From Mesorhizobium sp. (GTDB lineage: Bacteria; Pseudomonadota; Alphaproteobacteria; Rhizobiales; Rhizobiaceae): 64,000 nucleotides of DNA. A model generated the notes under the pieces. That model did no database searches and was not told where the DNA came from. It was given only the letters and a program-made list of their open reading frames with translations. This document shows, piece after piece, positions 42,633 through 52,358 of this stretch (position 1 is the stretch's first letter; every line of letters starts with the position of its first letter). The stretch lies in assembly GCA_004963905.1 (NCBI GenBank), contig SUGL01000010.1:62001-126000 (forward strand), read 5' to 3'. Both the position numbers and the translations under genes were made by a program.

Positions 42633-44153
42633 GTGAGCCTGAACATTGTCGGCCAGGCCAGGCCGAACACATTCGCCTTCGAAACCAGTGCTCTCATCAA
42701 AGCCACTGGCTTTCGAGAATATGACGCGCGTTGGTGGTTCGGGCACCCAGGTTCCGACAAGGAGCCCGAACTCAATCTGATGGGCGTGCAGGCGCTCGGC
42801 ATGGGACTCGGCACTTTGATACGCCGAATGGGCATGCGCCCGGAGATCGTCACCGGCCACGACTTCCGCAGCTATTCCACGGCCATCAAGATGGCGCTGG
42901 TCAGCGGCCTGATGGCGGCCGGCGCGCGCGTCAAGGACATCGGCCTGGCGCTTTCTCCCATGGCCTACTTCGCCCAGTTCGCGCTCGACGCTCCGTCGGT
43001 GGCGATGGTGACGGCCTCGCACAACGAAAACGGCTGGACCGGCGTGAAGATGGGAGCGCAAAGGCCGCTGACTTTCGGCCCCGAGGAGATGTCGGCCTTG
43101 AAAGCGCTCGTGCTGGACGGCGACTTCGATCTGGTGGGCGGAGGAAGCTACGAATTCGTCGCCGGATTTCGCGAGCGATACATCGAGGACCTGACCGCAG
43201 GAAAGACAATCGGCAGGAGGCTGAAGGTGGTGGCCGCCTGCGGCAATGGCACCGCCGGCGCTTTTGCGCCGCAGGCGCTGGAACGCATCGGCTGCGAGGT
43301 AATCCCGCTGGACGTCGAGCTCGACCACACCTTTCCGCGCTACAACCCCAATCCGGAAGACATGAAGATGCTGCATGCGATCCGGGACAAGGTTCTGGAG
43401 ACGGGCGCCGATGTCGGGCTCGGCTTCGACGGCGACGGGGATCGCTGCGGCGTGGTCGACAACGAGGGCCACGAGATTTTTGCCGACAAGGTCGGCGTCA
43501 TGCTGGCGCGGGACATTTCCAGCCTGCACCCGAAGTCCGTATTCGTCGCGGACGTGAAGTCGACGGGGCTGTTCGCGACGGATCCCATCCTCGCCCAAAA
43601 CGGCGCGACGACGGATTACTGGAAGACCGGGCATTCCTACATCAAACGGCGCGTTGCCGAGCTCAACGCTATCGCCGGCTTCGAAAAGTCGGGGCATTTC
43701 TTCTTCAACCCGCCGATCGGGCGCGGCTACGACGACGGGCTCGTGACGGCAATCGCCGTCTGCGAGATGCTCGACCGCAGCCCGGCCAAGACGTTGGCGG
43801 ACCTCTATCGCGACCTGCCGCTGACCTTCGGCACTCCGACGATGTCGCCGCATTGCCCCGACGAGGAGAAATACGGCGTGGTCGAGAAGGTCGTGAAGGC
43901 ATTCACGAGAATGAAGGGCGACGGGATCGAGTTCGCCGGCCAGCCACTGGCCGATCTGGTCACCGTGAACGGAGTGCGTGTAGTCGCCCAGGACGGCACG
44001 TGGGGTCTGGTCAGGGCCTCATCGAACAAGCCGGAAATCGTCGTGGTGGTGGAAAGCCCCGTCTCGCCGGAGCGACGCCGCGAGATGTTCCAGGCTCTCG
44101 ATGCGGTTCTGCGCCGCAATCCGGAAGTCGGAGCTTACAACCAGACGTTCTGA
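42633..44153 (+). CDS. Phosphomannomutase/phosphoglucomutase family protein
   Basis: 506 residues from GTG 42633, with GGAG 8 bp upstream. It has the alpha-D-phosphohexomutase motifs: active-site serine TASHNENGW, metal loop GFDGDGDRCGVVD, sugar-specificity loop GFEKSGHF-like (AGFEKSGHFFFN) and a C-terminal phosphate loop RASSNKPEI. It converts mannose-6-phosphate to mannose-1-phosphate. It is followed after 26 bp by a mannose-1-phosphate guanylyltransferase fusion, which supports the GDP-mannose route. Rhizobial counterparts are called noeK or exoC; I do not assign either. Confidence 0.92.
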   Translation: MSLNIVGQARPNTFAFETSALIKATGFREYDARWWFGHPGSDKEPELNLMGVQALGMGLGTLIRRMGMRPEIVTGHDFRSYSTAIKMALVSGLMAAGARVKDIGLALSPMAYFAQFALDAPSVAMVTASHNENGWTGVKMGAQRPLTFGPEEMSALKALVLDGDFDLVGGGSYEFVAGFRERYIEDLTAGKTIGRRLKVVAACGNGTAGAFAPQALERIGCEVIPLDVELDHTFPRYNPNPEDMKMLHAIRDKVLETGADVGLGFDGDGDRCGVVDNEGHEIFADKVGVMLARDISSLHPKSVFVADVKSTGLFATDPILAQNGATTDYWKTGHSYIKRRVAELNAIAGFEKSGHFFFNPPIGRGYDDGLVTAIAVCEMLDRSPAKTLADLYRDLPLTFGTPTMSPHCPDEEKYGVVEKVVKAFTRMKGDGIEFAGQPLADLVTVNGVRVVAQDGTWGLVRASSNKPEIVVVVESPVSPERRREMFQALDAVLRRNPEVGAYNQTF

Positions 44154-44179
44154 GAGGAATAGGCTGAGGGGAACTCAAC

Positions 44180-46483
44180 ATGCCGGATCGGATCGTAAGT
44201 TTCGTCATGAGCGGGGGCGTGGGCTCGCGGCTGTGGCCGCTCTCGCGCGAAGACAATCCCAAGCAGTTCCACGACCTTTCGGGCGACGGCTCGATGCTTG
44301 CCAAGACCGTACGGCGCCTGAAGGCGCGGCCGGACGGCGAAACCCCCATCTACCTGATAGCGTCCGAACGGCATGCCGACCGTCTTGTTTCGGACATCTG
44401 CCCGCTCGGCCTGAATGGCGGCAGGCCGATTTTCGAGCCCATCGGCCGCAACACCGCCGCCGCCGTCGCCGTGGCAACCCTGCAGACGATTTCCGAACAT
44501 GGCGGCGACGCGCTCGTGCTCGTGGTCCCCTCCGACCATGAGATATCGACCGAGGCGCAATTCTGGCAAACCGTCGAGGCGGGCAGCGCCGCCGCCAATT
44601 CAGGAAGCATCGTCGTGTTCGGCATCAAGCCGACCCACCCTGAAACCGGATACGGCTACATCGAGGTCGCCGCGGCAGGGGGCGATGGAGTTGCGGCCGT
44701 CTCGCGCTTCGTCGAAAAGCCGGATGCCGAGACAGCCCGCCAGTACGTCTCTTCGGGAAGATTCTACTGGAATGCCGGCATCTTCCTGTTCCGCGCCGAG
44801 ACGATGCGGCAGGCTTTCCTCGAATTCCAGCCGGACATCTGGGAAACCGTCGAGCGGGCCCATCGGGCCGCGCGGACCGACGTCAGCGGCATCTATCTGC
44901 CGCAAAGCTTCTACTCCGCCGTCCCCTCGATATCGATCGATTACGCGGTGATGGAACATGCGCGCGGCATCGCGATGGTCACGGCGTCCTTCCGCTGGAA
45001 CGACCTTGGATCGTGGCAGTCGCTGCTCGAAGCGAGCCCGACCGACCCCAACGGCAACGTCGTGATGGGCGACGTCGTCGCCATGGATTGCGACGGCTCC
45101 TACCTTCGCAGCCAAGGCAGATTGCTGACCGTCATCGGGATGAAGGACGTGGCGGTGGTGGCAACGCCGGACGCGGTATTCGTCGCCCCGGTCAGCCATA
45201 GCCAGAACGTCAAAAAGGTCGTCGAACAGCTGGAGAAGGGCGGACGTCTCGAGACGAAGTTCACGGCGTCGGAAGACCGCGTCGTCCTCAGCGGATCGTG
45301 GCGCAAGCGGGTCGAGCACTGGCTCTTCGACGAGACCTTGCCGCTATGGTCCGCCTCGGGTGTCGACGATGTCCATGGCGGCTTCCATGAGGCCCTCGGC
45401 TTCGATGCAAGGCCGTTGGGCAAACCCAAGCGCATGCGAACGATGGCGCGCCAGATATACGCTTTCGCGGTCGCCAAGGAACGCGGCTGGACCGGACCGG
45501 CCGACAGGCTGATCGACCACGGCATCGACTTCATCGCCAGGAAGGGTCGAACCGACCGCGGCGGATGGGTGCGGACCCTTCAACCCAACGGCAGCGTGGC
45601 CGACCCGGCGGAGGACGCTTACGACCATTCCTGCGTGCTGCTCGCGCTTGCCCATGCGCACCGGTGCGGCCATCGGGACGCCTTGCGGCTTGCCCAGGAA
45701 ACATTCCAATTCATCGACGCCCATCTCGAGGATCACAGCCTGAACGGTTTCCTCGAGAGCCCGGGTTGGAACGGGATGCGGTTCTCGAACCCGCACATGC
45801 ACATGCTGGAATCCTTCCTTGCCTGGCATGACGTCACCGGCGACCGCGCATATCTGCGTCGGGCTGCGCGCATCATCGATCTCTTCCGGTGCCATTTCTT
45901 CGACCAGGAGAGCTGGACGCTCGGGGAGCGTTTCGACGCCGATTGGTTGCCATCGCCGGGAAACGACGGACAATGGACCGAACCGGGGCACCATTTCGAA
46001 TGGGCTTCCCTCCTCGTCGACTTCTCCCGGGCAAGCGGGCAGAAGGATCTGGTGGCCTATGCAAGAAAACTCTATTCGTCGGCGGTCGCCAGCGGGTTGA
46101 ACAGGGCCACGGGGCTGGCCTACGCGGCCGTATCGCGGAACGGGATTCCCCTCGACCGCATCTCCCGAAGCTGGCCGCAATGCGAGGCGGTCAAGGCGGC
46201 CGCCGCCCTGGACGGCATTGGCGGGCCCGACCTGAAACCCGAGATCGAAGCCCGAGTTGCCCGACTCTTCCGGTGGCATATCGATCCGGCGCCGCTCGGC
46301 CTGTGGATCGACAGGATCGACGAGCGCGGGCGATCGGTGGCGACCGAAGTGCCTGCAAGCATCTTCTATCATCTGGTGACCGCGTTGATGCAGTATCTGG
46401 ACAAGACCGGAGGACAGGTCGAGCCGTTCCGGCCGCCCGTTTCGGAAACGGGCAGGTCGACCGTCAGACGCGCTTACGCCTGA
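44180..46483 (+). CDS. Mannose-1-phosphate guanylyltransferase fused to an AGE-family epimerase/isomerase
   Basis: 767 residues. Residues 1-350 are the ManC nucleotidyltransferase: MSGGVGSRLWPLSREDNPKQF, EPIGRNTAAAVAVA, FVEKPDAETA, FYWNAGIFLF and FRWNDLGSW. Instead of the usual cupin phosphomannose isomerase, residues about 365-745 form an (alpha/alpha)6 barrel of the N-acylglucosamine 2-epimerase superfamily (VDDVHGGFHEALGFD; GQWTEPGHHFEWASLL). The barrel probably interconverts fructose-6-phosphate or glucose and mannose forms. With the upstream mutase it would give GDP-mannose. A similar fusion may exist in other rhizobia; the isomerase activity is inference. Confidence 0.9.
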   Translation: MPDRIVSFVMSGGVGSRLWPLSREDNPKQFHDLSGDGSMLAKTVRRLKARPDGETPIYLIASERHADRLVSDICPLGLNGGRPIFEPIGRNTAAAVAVATLQTISEHGGDALVLVVPSDHEISTEAQFWQTVEAGSAAANSGSIVVFGIKPTHPETGYGYIEVAAAGGDGVAAVSRFVEKPDAETARQYVSSGRFYWNAGIFLFRAETMRQAFLEFQPDIWETVERAHRAARTDVSGIYLPQSFYSAVPSISIDYAVMEHARGIAMVTASFRWNDLGSWQSLLEASPTDPNGNVVMGDVVAMDCDGSYLRSQGRLLTVIGMKDVAVVATPDAVFVAPVSHSQNVKKVVEQLEKGGRLETKFTASEDRVVLSGSWRKRVEHWLFDETLPLWSASGVDDVHGGFHEALGFDARPLGKPKRMRTMARQIYAFAVAKERGWTGPADRLIDHGIDFIARKGRTDRGGWVRTLQPNGSVADPAEDAYDHSCVLLALAHAHRCGHRDALRLAQETFQFIDAHLEDHSLNGFLESPGWNGMRFSNPHMHMLESFLAWHDVTGDRAYLRRAARIIDLFRCHFFDQESWTLGERFDADWLPSPGNDGQWTEPGHHFEWASLLVDFSRASGQKDLVAYARKLYSSAVASGLNRATGLAYAAVSRNGIPLDRISRSWPQCEAVKAAAALDGIGGPDLKPEIEARVARLFRWHIDPAPLGLWIDRIDERGRSVATEVPASIFYHLVTALMQYLDKTGGQVEPFRPPVSETGRSTVRRAYA

Positions 46484-46985
46484 GCCGATCAGTCAGTCAC
46501 AGTCGTGACGGATATCGTCTCGCATTCGTCGCGAAACGGGTGCCGAGCGATGCCATCTGTCCGGGGGACCCGTTGCTCCAACGCCGCGACCATCGCCGCT
46601 GCTCAGCCGTCTCGAGACACCAACGAACCGCTCGTCGACACCCCTTCCTCACAGCCGGGCCGGTTCAGCTTTCGACAGAGCGTCGGCGCGCTCCAAGTAT
46701 TTGTTTTTATGTAGATCTCAGCGGAAAGCTACTACGCACTTTCCAGAACTAACGCTTACGGAGCATCCCCTTTTTGCTGAATTAGCAACTACAGGAAAAT
46801 GACTAAGCTCCCCTTTCAGCCGGCGGGCCCGCCAAGACGCCGGTCAGGCCCAGCGGCCACTCCAAGTCATACCCGCGTCTGCTGGGCCGCCCGGCCAACA
46901 GCCCTTTCACCTCGAGGGACGTCGGTCCAGGCTGCCTGTCGAAGCGCGCCGGGCGGACGCAATCCACGGCGAATGGAACTGAAAC
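46484..46985. other. Intergenic region without a supported gene
   Basis: 500 bp between the GDP-mannose operon and the cupin gene, which converge. A short hairpin (GGAAAG at 46732, CTTTCC at 46748) could end transcription from the left. Open frames here have poor composition and no ribosome binding sites. Confidence 0.5.
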
Positions 46986-47471
46986 TCAGCTCACGCCACC
47001 GGCTGGGTCGAGGGTGACGCCGTATTTGGCGGTGATGGCCGCGAGTTTCGCCATGTCCGGCTTGCCCGAGACGGTCGCGGCCTCGAGTTCGGCAAACATC
47101 TGGTCCAGCCCACGGCTCGGCGTGCACAGAACCAGCAAGCGCGCCGGCTGGTCGCCGACATTGCGGTAGCCATGGCGCCTATGGCGCGCGCCGTAGAAGA
47201 AACCGCCCGGTCCAACGCGGCGCGGCGCGGGCTCGCCTTCGAATTCGATCTGGATTTCGCCGCTCAGGACGTAGAAGGCCTCATCCTCGCGCTCATGTGT
47301 ATGGGGCGGCGCACCCGCACCCGGCGGGACCACGTCTTCCCAAAGCGAGAAGGAACCCGCGGTCTCGGCGCCCGTGGCTTTGTAGATATGGGTGACGCCC
47401 AACACATTGAGCGTCGAACCGGCGGACGGCTGGCGAACGAACGGTTCGGCTGTCGCAGCTTTGGCATCCAT
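46986..47471 (-). CDS. Cupin-domain protein
   Basis: 161 residues from ATG 47471. A single cupin barrel with metal motifs HTHEREDEAFYVLSGE and FFYGARHRRHGYRN is preceded by a leader TLNVLGVTHIYK. Similar proteins are quercetinase-like or bind small ligands. It is divergent from a LysR gene 111 bp away. Such pairs usually mean that the LysR protein controls the neighbour. The substrate is unknown. Confidence 0.82.
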   Translation of the reverse strand: MDAKAATAEPFVRQPSAGSTLNVLGVTHIYKATGAETAGSFSLWEDVVPPGAGAPPHTHEREDEAFYVLSGEIQIEFEGEPAPRRVGPGGFFYGARHRRHGYRNVGDQPARLLVLCTPSRGLDQMFAELEAATVSGKPDMAKLAAITAKYGVTLDPAGGVS

Positions 47472-47582
47472 CGTCGATCCCTTTCGCGGTTAAGGCAACT
47501 CGTCGACAGATAGGTCTTCTGCGACCTGTCGATTAGCCGGAATTATGTGGACACGCCTTCCTGAATTCAGGACAATCTGCCG

Positions 47583-48491
47583 ATGGACCCGCTTGAAGGC
47601 ATCGCTGCATTCACTCGCGTCGTGGACAGCGGCAGCTTCTCGGCGGCGGCGCGGCATCTCAAAATCTCCAAGTCCGCGGTGAGCGCCAACGTGCAGCGGC
47701 TCGAACAACGCCTGGGCATCCGCCTGCTCAACCGCACCACGCGCCGTCTCTCGATGACCGAAGCAGGCGCAGCCTACTATCGTCACTGCGCGCGGATTCT
47801 CGCCGAAGCCGAGGCCGCGGAGCAAGCGGCGACCGCGCTGCAACGCGAGCCGCGCGGCACGCTTCGAATCTCGGCGCCCAACAGCTTCGGCTGGATGCAT
47901 GTGGCGCCAGCCGTTCCGGCGTTCCTCAAGCGTTATCCGGAACTTTCCGTCGATATCAGCTTGAGCCCGGCCTACGTGAATCTCGTCGATGAGGGGCTCG
48001 ATCTGGCGATCCGTATCGGCGTGCTGGAGGATTCGCCCCTTATCGTGCGCAAGCTCGCGCCGTCCAGGCTCGTCGCCTGCGCGGCGCCCGCCTATCTCGA
48101 GGAGCATGGGGTACCGCACGAGCCGGACGATCTTGCGAAGCACAATTGCCTCTGCACCGATCTCTTGCCCTGGGGCGACGAATGGCGCCTTGTCGGCAAA
48201 CGCGGCGAGGTGCGGGTGGCCGTCAGCGGCAATGTTCGCAGCAACAGCGCCGAGACGCTGCGCGCGGCGGTGCTTCAAGGCATCGGCATTGCCGTCCTGC
48301 CGACCTGGGCGGCCGGCGAGGCATTGCGGGCCGGCGCGTTGCGGCGCGTGCTTGAAGCCTGGAAACTGCCGACAAGCACGATTTACGCCGTCTATCCCGG
48401 CAACAGGCTGATGTCGATGAAAGTCCGCGCCTTCGTCGATCACCTCGCGCGATGTTTTGGGCGCACGCCCTATTGGGACGACGGCCTTTGA
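47583..48491 (+). CDS. LysR-family transcriptional regulator
   Basis: 302 residues from ATG 47583. The N-terminal helix-turn-helix is canonical (GIAAFTRVVDSGSFSAAARHLKISKSAVSANVQRLEQRLG, residues 6-45), followed by a LysR substrate-binding domain (LRISAPNSFGWMHVAPAVPAFL). It is divergent from the cupin gene, whose promoter region it shares, so the cupin gene is its likely target. An untypical feature is a rather early, low-complexity turn after the linker; otherwise normal. Confidence 0.92.
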   Translation: MDPLEGIAAFTRVVDSGSFSAAARHLKISKSAVSANVQRLEQRLGIRLLNRTTRRLSMTEAGAAYYRHCARILAEAEAAEQAATALQREPRGTLRISAPNSFGWMHVAPAVPAFLKRYPELSVDISLSPAYVNLVDEGLDLAIRIGVLEDSPLIVRKLAPSRLVACAAPAYLEEHGVPHEPDDLAKHNCLCTDLLPWGDEWRLVGKRGEVRVAVSGNVRSNSAETLRAAVLQGIGIAVLPTWAAGEALRAGALRRVLEAWKLPTSTIYAVYPGNRLMSMKVRAFVDHLARCFGRTPYWDDGL

Positions 48492-48539
48492 GGCGGCTCT
48501 GCTCAGCATCAGGCAACTTGCAAACAACGGAGGTGCAGC

Positions 48540-49100
48540 ATGGAGATGGCGTATCGAGAGCGGTGGCAAGCCGAGATTGCCGAGCTGCAAAAGATCTTGT
48601 CTGGATTTGACTTGAGAGAGGAGCGCAAGTGGGGGAAGCCCTGCTACACAATGGATGACAAAAACGTCGTCATCATTCAGGGCTTCAAGGAATATTGCGC
48701 GTTGGGCTTCTTTCAGGGTGCGCTGCTGAAGGACTCGAAGAAGCTGCTGGTGCAGCTCGGGCAGGTTCAGGCAGCGCGGGTGATGAAGTTCACCAGTGTC
48801 AAGGAGATTGCGACGAAGGCGGCCACCATCAAGGCCTATGTGCGCGAGGCCGTGGCGGCCGAGAAGGCCGGAATGAAGGTCGAGACAAAGCCCCCAGAGT
48901 TTCCAGTGCCCGAGGAGTTGAAGGAGAAGTTCCGCAGCGATCCGCGGTTCAAGCGCGCGTTTGAGGCGTTGACGCCGGGTCGGCAACGGGGATACCTGTT
49001 TCACTTCAACGGCGCGAAGCAGTCCGGGACGCGGACCGCGCGGATCGAGAAGGCGATGCCTGCGATCTTCGAAGGACGAGGGTTCCTGGAGCGTCGATAG
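48540..49100 (+). CDS. DUF1801/YdeI-OmpD-associated family protein
   Basis: 186 residues from ATG 48540 after CGGAGGTGCAGC. The core (REERKWGKPCYTMDDKNVVIIQGFKEYCALGF, residues 22-52) is the DUF1801 domain, known from YdhG-type iron chaperone-like proteins. The C-terminal 80 residues (FRSDPRFKRAFEALTPGRQRGYLFHFNGAK) form the YdeI/OmpD-associated helical region. The cellular role is not established. It follows the LysR gene by 48 bp on the same strand, and may or may not share its promoter. Confidence 0.85.
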   Translation: MEMAYRERWQAEIAELQKILSGFDLREERKWGKPCYTMDDKNVVIIQGFKEYCALGFFQGALLKDSKKLLVQLGQVQAARVMKFTSVKEIATKAATIKAYVREAVAAEKAGMKVETKPPEFPVPEELKEKFRSDPRFKRAFEALTPGRQRGYLFHFNGAKQSGTRTARIEKAMPAIFEGRGFLERR

Positions 49101-49170
49101 ATCGTGAAACCGTGGATGAGTACCGAGCGGCGGGAAATGCCGTCAGGCCGGCCTGTTCCCCCACCGAAGC

Positions 49171-49776
49171 TCAATCCCGACGAAATCCGCTCGCATCGTC
49201 AGTTACCGGCAAGTCAAGAGCAGAACGCAGCCGCCCTGCTCCTCGTTGGTACAGCATCGCATGTGAGGCGGACGCAAGCAGATCGACATGCGGCACGAAG
49301 CCATCGACGCATTTGTTGAAGGGAACGGCGCCGCAGCCGGGTACGCGGCATTCCGGCTTACCTTTTGGGCACGCGTTAAAATTGCATAGCCGCCCCAGAT
49401 ATCTGTCGGTTTCCGGTTCGATCAAGAAGATTTCGACTTGGTGATTGGCCGTGCTTGGACCTTTTCCACTCTCATATGCCCGGCGCAACGCCGAATCACG
49501 GGCGCGACGCAACGCACCGAGCCTCAGCTGCGACGAAATCCACACGGCCAAATCGACATCCTTGCATTCATGCCAGACTTCGATCCCGGCGCGCCGGAAT
49601 TCCCGGAACCGCGGGACCTCCTTCCACAGAGGTTTGGCCACAGAGCCGATCACGGCGATGGCCTCGACTTCCTCGAAGGTCATCAGCGCGTCTGTCACGA
49701 TATCTGCGGCCCTGCGAAAATCGTGCTGCAGCCGCAGCAGATAGCTGTTCTGCTCTTCGATCTCGGCTCGCTTCAT
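49171..49776 (-). CDS. Nucleotidyltransferase-fold protein with a Cys cluster
   Basis: 201 residues from ATG 49776. IAVIGSVAKPLW with KDVDLAVW a little later matches the GS...DxD active-site pattern of the polymerase-beta nucleotidyltransferase superfamily. A segment near residue 135-150 contains four cysteines (CNFNACPKGKPECRVPGC), a possible zinc site. Similar hypothetical proteins occur across bacteria. It starts 89 bp from the SNF2 helicase stop and follows it on the same strand, so the two could be co-transcribed. Confidence 0.7.
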   Translation of the reverse strand: MKRAEIEEQNSYLLRLQHDFRRAADIVTDALMTFEEVEAIAVIGSVAKPLWKEVPRFREFRRAGIEVWHECKDVDLAVWISSQLRLGALRRARDSALRRAYESGKGPSTANHQVEIFLIEPETDRYLGRLCNFNACPKGKPECRVPGCGAVPFNKCVDGFVPHVDLLASASHAMLYQRGAGRLRSALDLPVTDDASGFRRD

Positions 49777-49865
49777 AAAATCACCTCGAAAGCTTCATGG
49801 TTTGCGTCGCGCCCGGTCAGCCGTCCGATGAATTGTCCCGTTCGTTCGCGCCGCGCGCGGAACCG

Positions 49866-52358
49866 TCATGGGCGCCCATTGCGCAAGCTGTCTGCGATCT
49901 GGGAAAGAGCATTGGCGAGTTGCCTCGCGGCCTCCGGTGGCGGCAGCGGCACCTTGATACTTTGCGCGCCTGTGGTTCGATCGCGCTCGATCCACGGATG
50001 CGCCGGAGCATCGGGATTGTTGGCGGCGGCCAGCGCGGCAACAAACTGCGTCCCAACCTGCACCAGTGCTTGCCACGGGTCCGCACCCACATCACGCGGC
50101 GGCGCTTCGGCCCCGTCCGCTCGTGCAATAGCCATCCCGCCGGCATCGACGCGAATGTCCACGTCAGCGTCTTGCGTGGATCGGGCGGTATCGGCGGTGA
50201 CGATATTCGTCACCTCTTCGGCCGGGGTCACGGCCTCGCTTTCGCCCATGCTCCCGGTGACGTTCTCCACATCCTTCATGAAGCGGCTGAGGCGAGAGCC
50301 GCCGAGCGAAATCTCGCTGCTGCCGCCGTCGAGAATTCCCGCCGACAGAGAGCGCTTGAACGCCAGCATCGAAAGCATGCCCTCCTCGATCGTACCTTTC
50401 GCCACGAAATTGATAACTTGCACCGGCCGTTTCTGGCCCATGCGATGGACGCGCGCGATGCGTTGCTCGAGGATCGCCGGATTCCACGGCAAGTCCATGT
50501 TCACGAGCGTTGAGGCGTGCTGCAGATTGAGGCCCGTGCTGCCGGCATCAGTCGACAGGAATACCCGGCAGGCGGGATCGGAACGGAACCGCTCGACCAG
50601 CGCGGGCCGCTTTTCCGACGGCACGCCGCCATGGAAGCTGACATGGCCTGTCCCGCGCGCTTCGAGGCGGCGGATGATGATGTCGTGGGTGCGGGTCCAT
50701 TGGGAGAACACCACCGCCTTGGCTTCGGGGTCGGCGAGCAGTTCGTCCAACAGTGCCGCCAGCTCGTCGGCCTTGACGCCATGGTCGGTTTCCTGATCCA
50801 GCAAATAGGTGCTGTTGCACGACATCCGCATGTTCTGCAGTGCGCAGGTCAGCCGCCGCTGGTCCTTGTCCGAAAGGAACTTCGTTTTGCGCCAACGGTG
50901 GACGATCTTTGCCACCACGTCGGCATTCTCCTGGTGGTAGAGCATCTGCGCCTCGGTCATCGGCACCAGCAAATTCTGGTCCGTCCGGCTGGGCAGTTGC
51001 CGCAGCACCTCGGACTTGCGGCGACGGATCATGACAGGCGCGAGCGTCTCGCCGATTTTCTCCAGCCCGCTATAGCCGGTGACGCGTCCACCTTCGTCCT
51101 TGACCTGGTGCTCGTGCAGCAGCTTCCAGGTCGGCCCCAGACGGTGCTGATCGACGAACTGGACGATGGATATCAGTTCCTCCAGCTTGTTTTCCAAAGG
51201 AGTCCCGGTCAGCACGATCGCATAGGCGCTGTCGATGCGCTTCAAGGCGCGCGCCGCGATGGTGTTCCAGTTCTTGACCCGTTGCGCTTCATCGACGATG
51301 ACGAGTTCAGGCGCCCAGGCGGCGATCAGGCCGAGATCTGGCTTGAGCTTTTCGTAGTTCGTGATTTTGCAGAAGTCATCCAGCGCGTAGTCCTTCTGCC
51401 GTTGCGATCGACCGCCGCCAATGACGCGCGCCGCATTCTCTCCATCTCGTCCCGTAAATCGCGCAATCTCGCTTTGCCACTGGTATTTGAGCGAGGTCGG
51501 GCAGATCACGAGCACGCGCGAGACGCCGAAATGTCGCGCCAGGATCTCCGTTGCGGCGATCGCCTGGATGGTCTTGCCCAGCCCCATGTCGTCGCCGATC
51601 AGCGCCCGGCCGGCCCGCACCGCGAACAGCGCGCCTTCGGCCTGATAGGGATAGAGCGGCACCTTCAGGAGCGCTTGCAGTCCAGGATCGGCGGCATCTT
51701 GCGGGAAAAGCCGATCGAGCTTCGAGGCCCGCCGTTCCGCATCCCGTTTTCCGGCAATGAAATCGAGCGCATCGTCATAGGCGCGGAACTCATGACCGCT
51801 CTTCGACGCCATGGCCATGAACGGCTCCAACTCGCCAAAGCGGTCGTCCGCAAGCATGCCGTCGCGGCCGGCGTCGAACAAAGCCGCGGCGGCCTCCTTC
51901 ATCGCCGGCGGGCAGTCCGTTCCGGCACGAAAATGGACGCGACGTTTGCCGTCATTGCGCAGATAGAGCTCGGAAAATGCCGGTTGATAGCCCCGCGCGA
52001 ATGCCGTCTTGGCGCCGCGCTTTTTCTCAAGTCGGGCGAGCGTGAATTCGATATGCTTGCAGGTGCCCAGCTCGCTGGTGGAGTAATCGGGGCATGAACA
52101 GAAATTGCCTCCCGGCCCCAAGCCTCGAATTGCCACGCGATAGCTGGAATTCGAAACGGGATTGCTGACCCTGAACTCGGAGAAGAACGGCTCGCTGGTC
52201 AGATTCTCGAGACTGAATGGCTGCTCGCGGCCGAACTGGCGGCGCAAGCGACGTTGCCAGTCCACAGGCGACAAATCGGCGGGCGCGTGGGTGTGCGAGA
52301 GTTTGGGTTCCTTCGCCCTGGTCGTCGATTTCAGGCTTCGGCGCTTGGATGTTTTCAT
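49866..52358 (-). CDS. SWIM zinc-finger SNF2-family helicase
   Basis: 830 residues from ATG 52358. A SWIM zinc finger (FCSCPDYSTSELGTCKH) occupies residues about 88-105. The SNF2 ATPase covers about 235-690, with Walker A GDDMGLGKTIQ, the Walker B variant DEAQ (VIVDEAQRVKNW), LTGTPLENKLEEL, FSTDAGSTGLNLQ-like and QRIARVHRMGQKRPV. A helicase C-terminal domain follows. The last 130 residues are low-complexity acidic and then Ala-rich, and I do not recognise a domain there. It translocates on double-stranded DNA; in bacteria such proteins are linked to DNA repair, transcription recycling or defence. Confidence 0.9.
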   Translation of the reverse strand: MKTSKRRSLKSTTRAKEPKLSHTHAPADLSPVDWQRRLRRQFGREQPFSLENLTSEPFFSEFRVSNPVSNSSYRVAIRGLGPGGNFCSCPDYSTSELGTCKHIEFTLARLEKKRGAKTAFARGYQPAFSELYLRNDGKRRVHFRAGTDCPPAMKEAAAALFDAGRDGMLADDRFGELEPFMAMASKSGHEFRAYDDALDFIAGKRDAERRASKLDRLFPQDAADPGLQALLKVPLYPYQAEGALFAVRAGRALIGDDMGLGKTIQAIAATEILARHFGVSRVLVICPTSLKYQWQSEIARFTGRDGENAARVIGGGRSQRQKDYALDDFCKITNYEKLKPDLGLIAAWAPELVIVDEAQRVKNWNTIAARALKRIDSAYAIVLTGTPLENKLEELISIVQFVDQHRLGPTWKLLHEHQVKDEGGRVTGYSGLEKIGETLAPVMIRRRKSEVLRQLPSRTDQNLLVPMTEAQMLYHQENADVVAKIVHRWRKTKFLSDKDQRRLTCALQNMRMSCNSTYLLDQETDHGVKADELAALLDELLADPEAKAVVFSQWTRTHDIIIRRLEARGTGHVSFHGGVPSEKRPALVERFRSDPACRVFLSTDAGSTGLNLQHASTLVNMDLPWNPAILEQRIARVHRMGQKRPVQVINFVAKGTIEEGMLSMLAFKRSLSAGILDGGSSEISLGGSRLSRFMKDVENVTGSMGESEAVTPAEEVTNIVTADTARSTQDADVDIRVDAGGMAIARADGAEAPPRDVGADPWQALVQVGTQFVAALAAANNPDAPAHPWIERDRTTGAQSIKVPLPPPEAARQLANALSQIADSLRNGRP

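Noticed and set aside
42570..43853. 427-residue minus-strand frame
   Set aside because: Antisense to the phosphomannomutase, whose active-site motifs are intact.
46505..47017. Two small plus-strand open frames between the GDP-mannose operon and the cupin gene
   Set aside because: No ribosome binding site and Arg/Pro/Ser-rich composition; one overlaps the cupin gene antisense.
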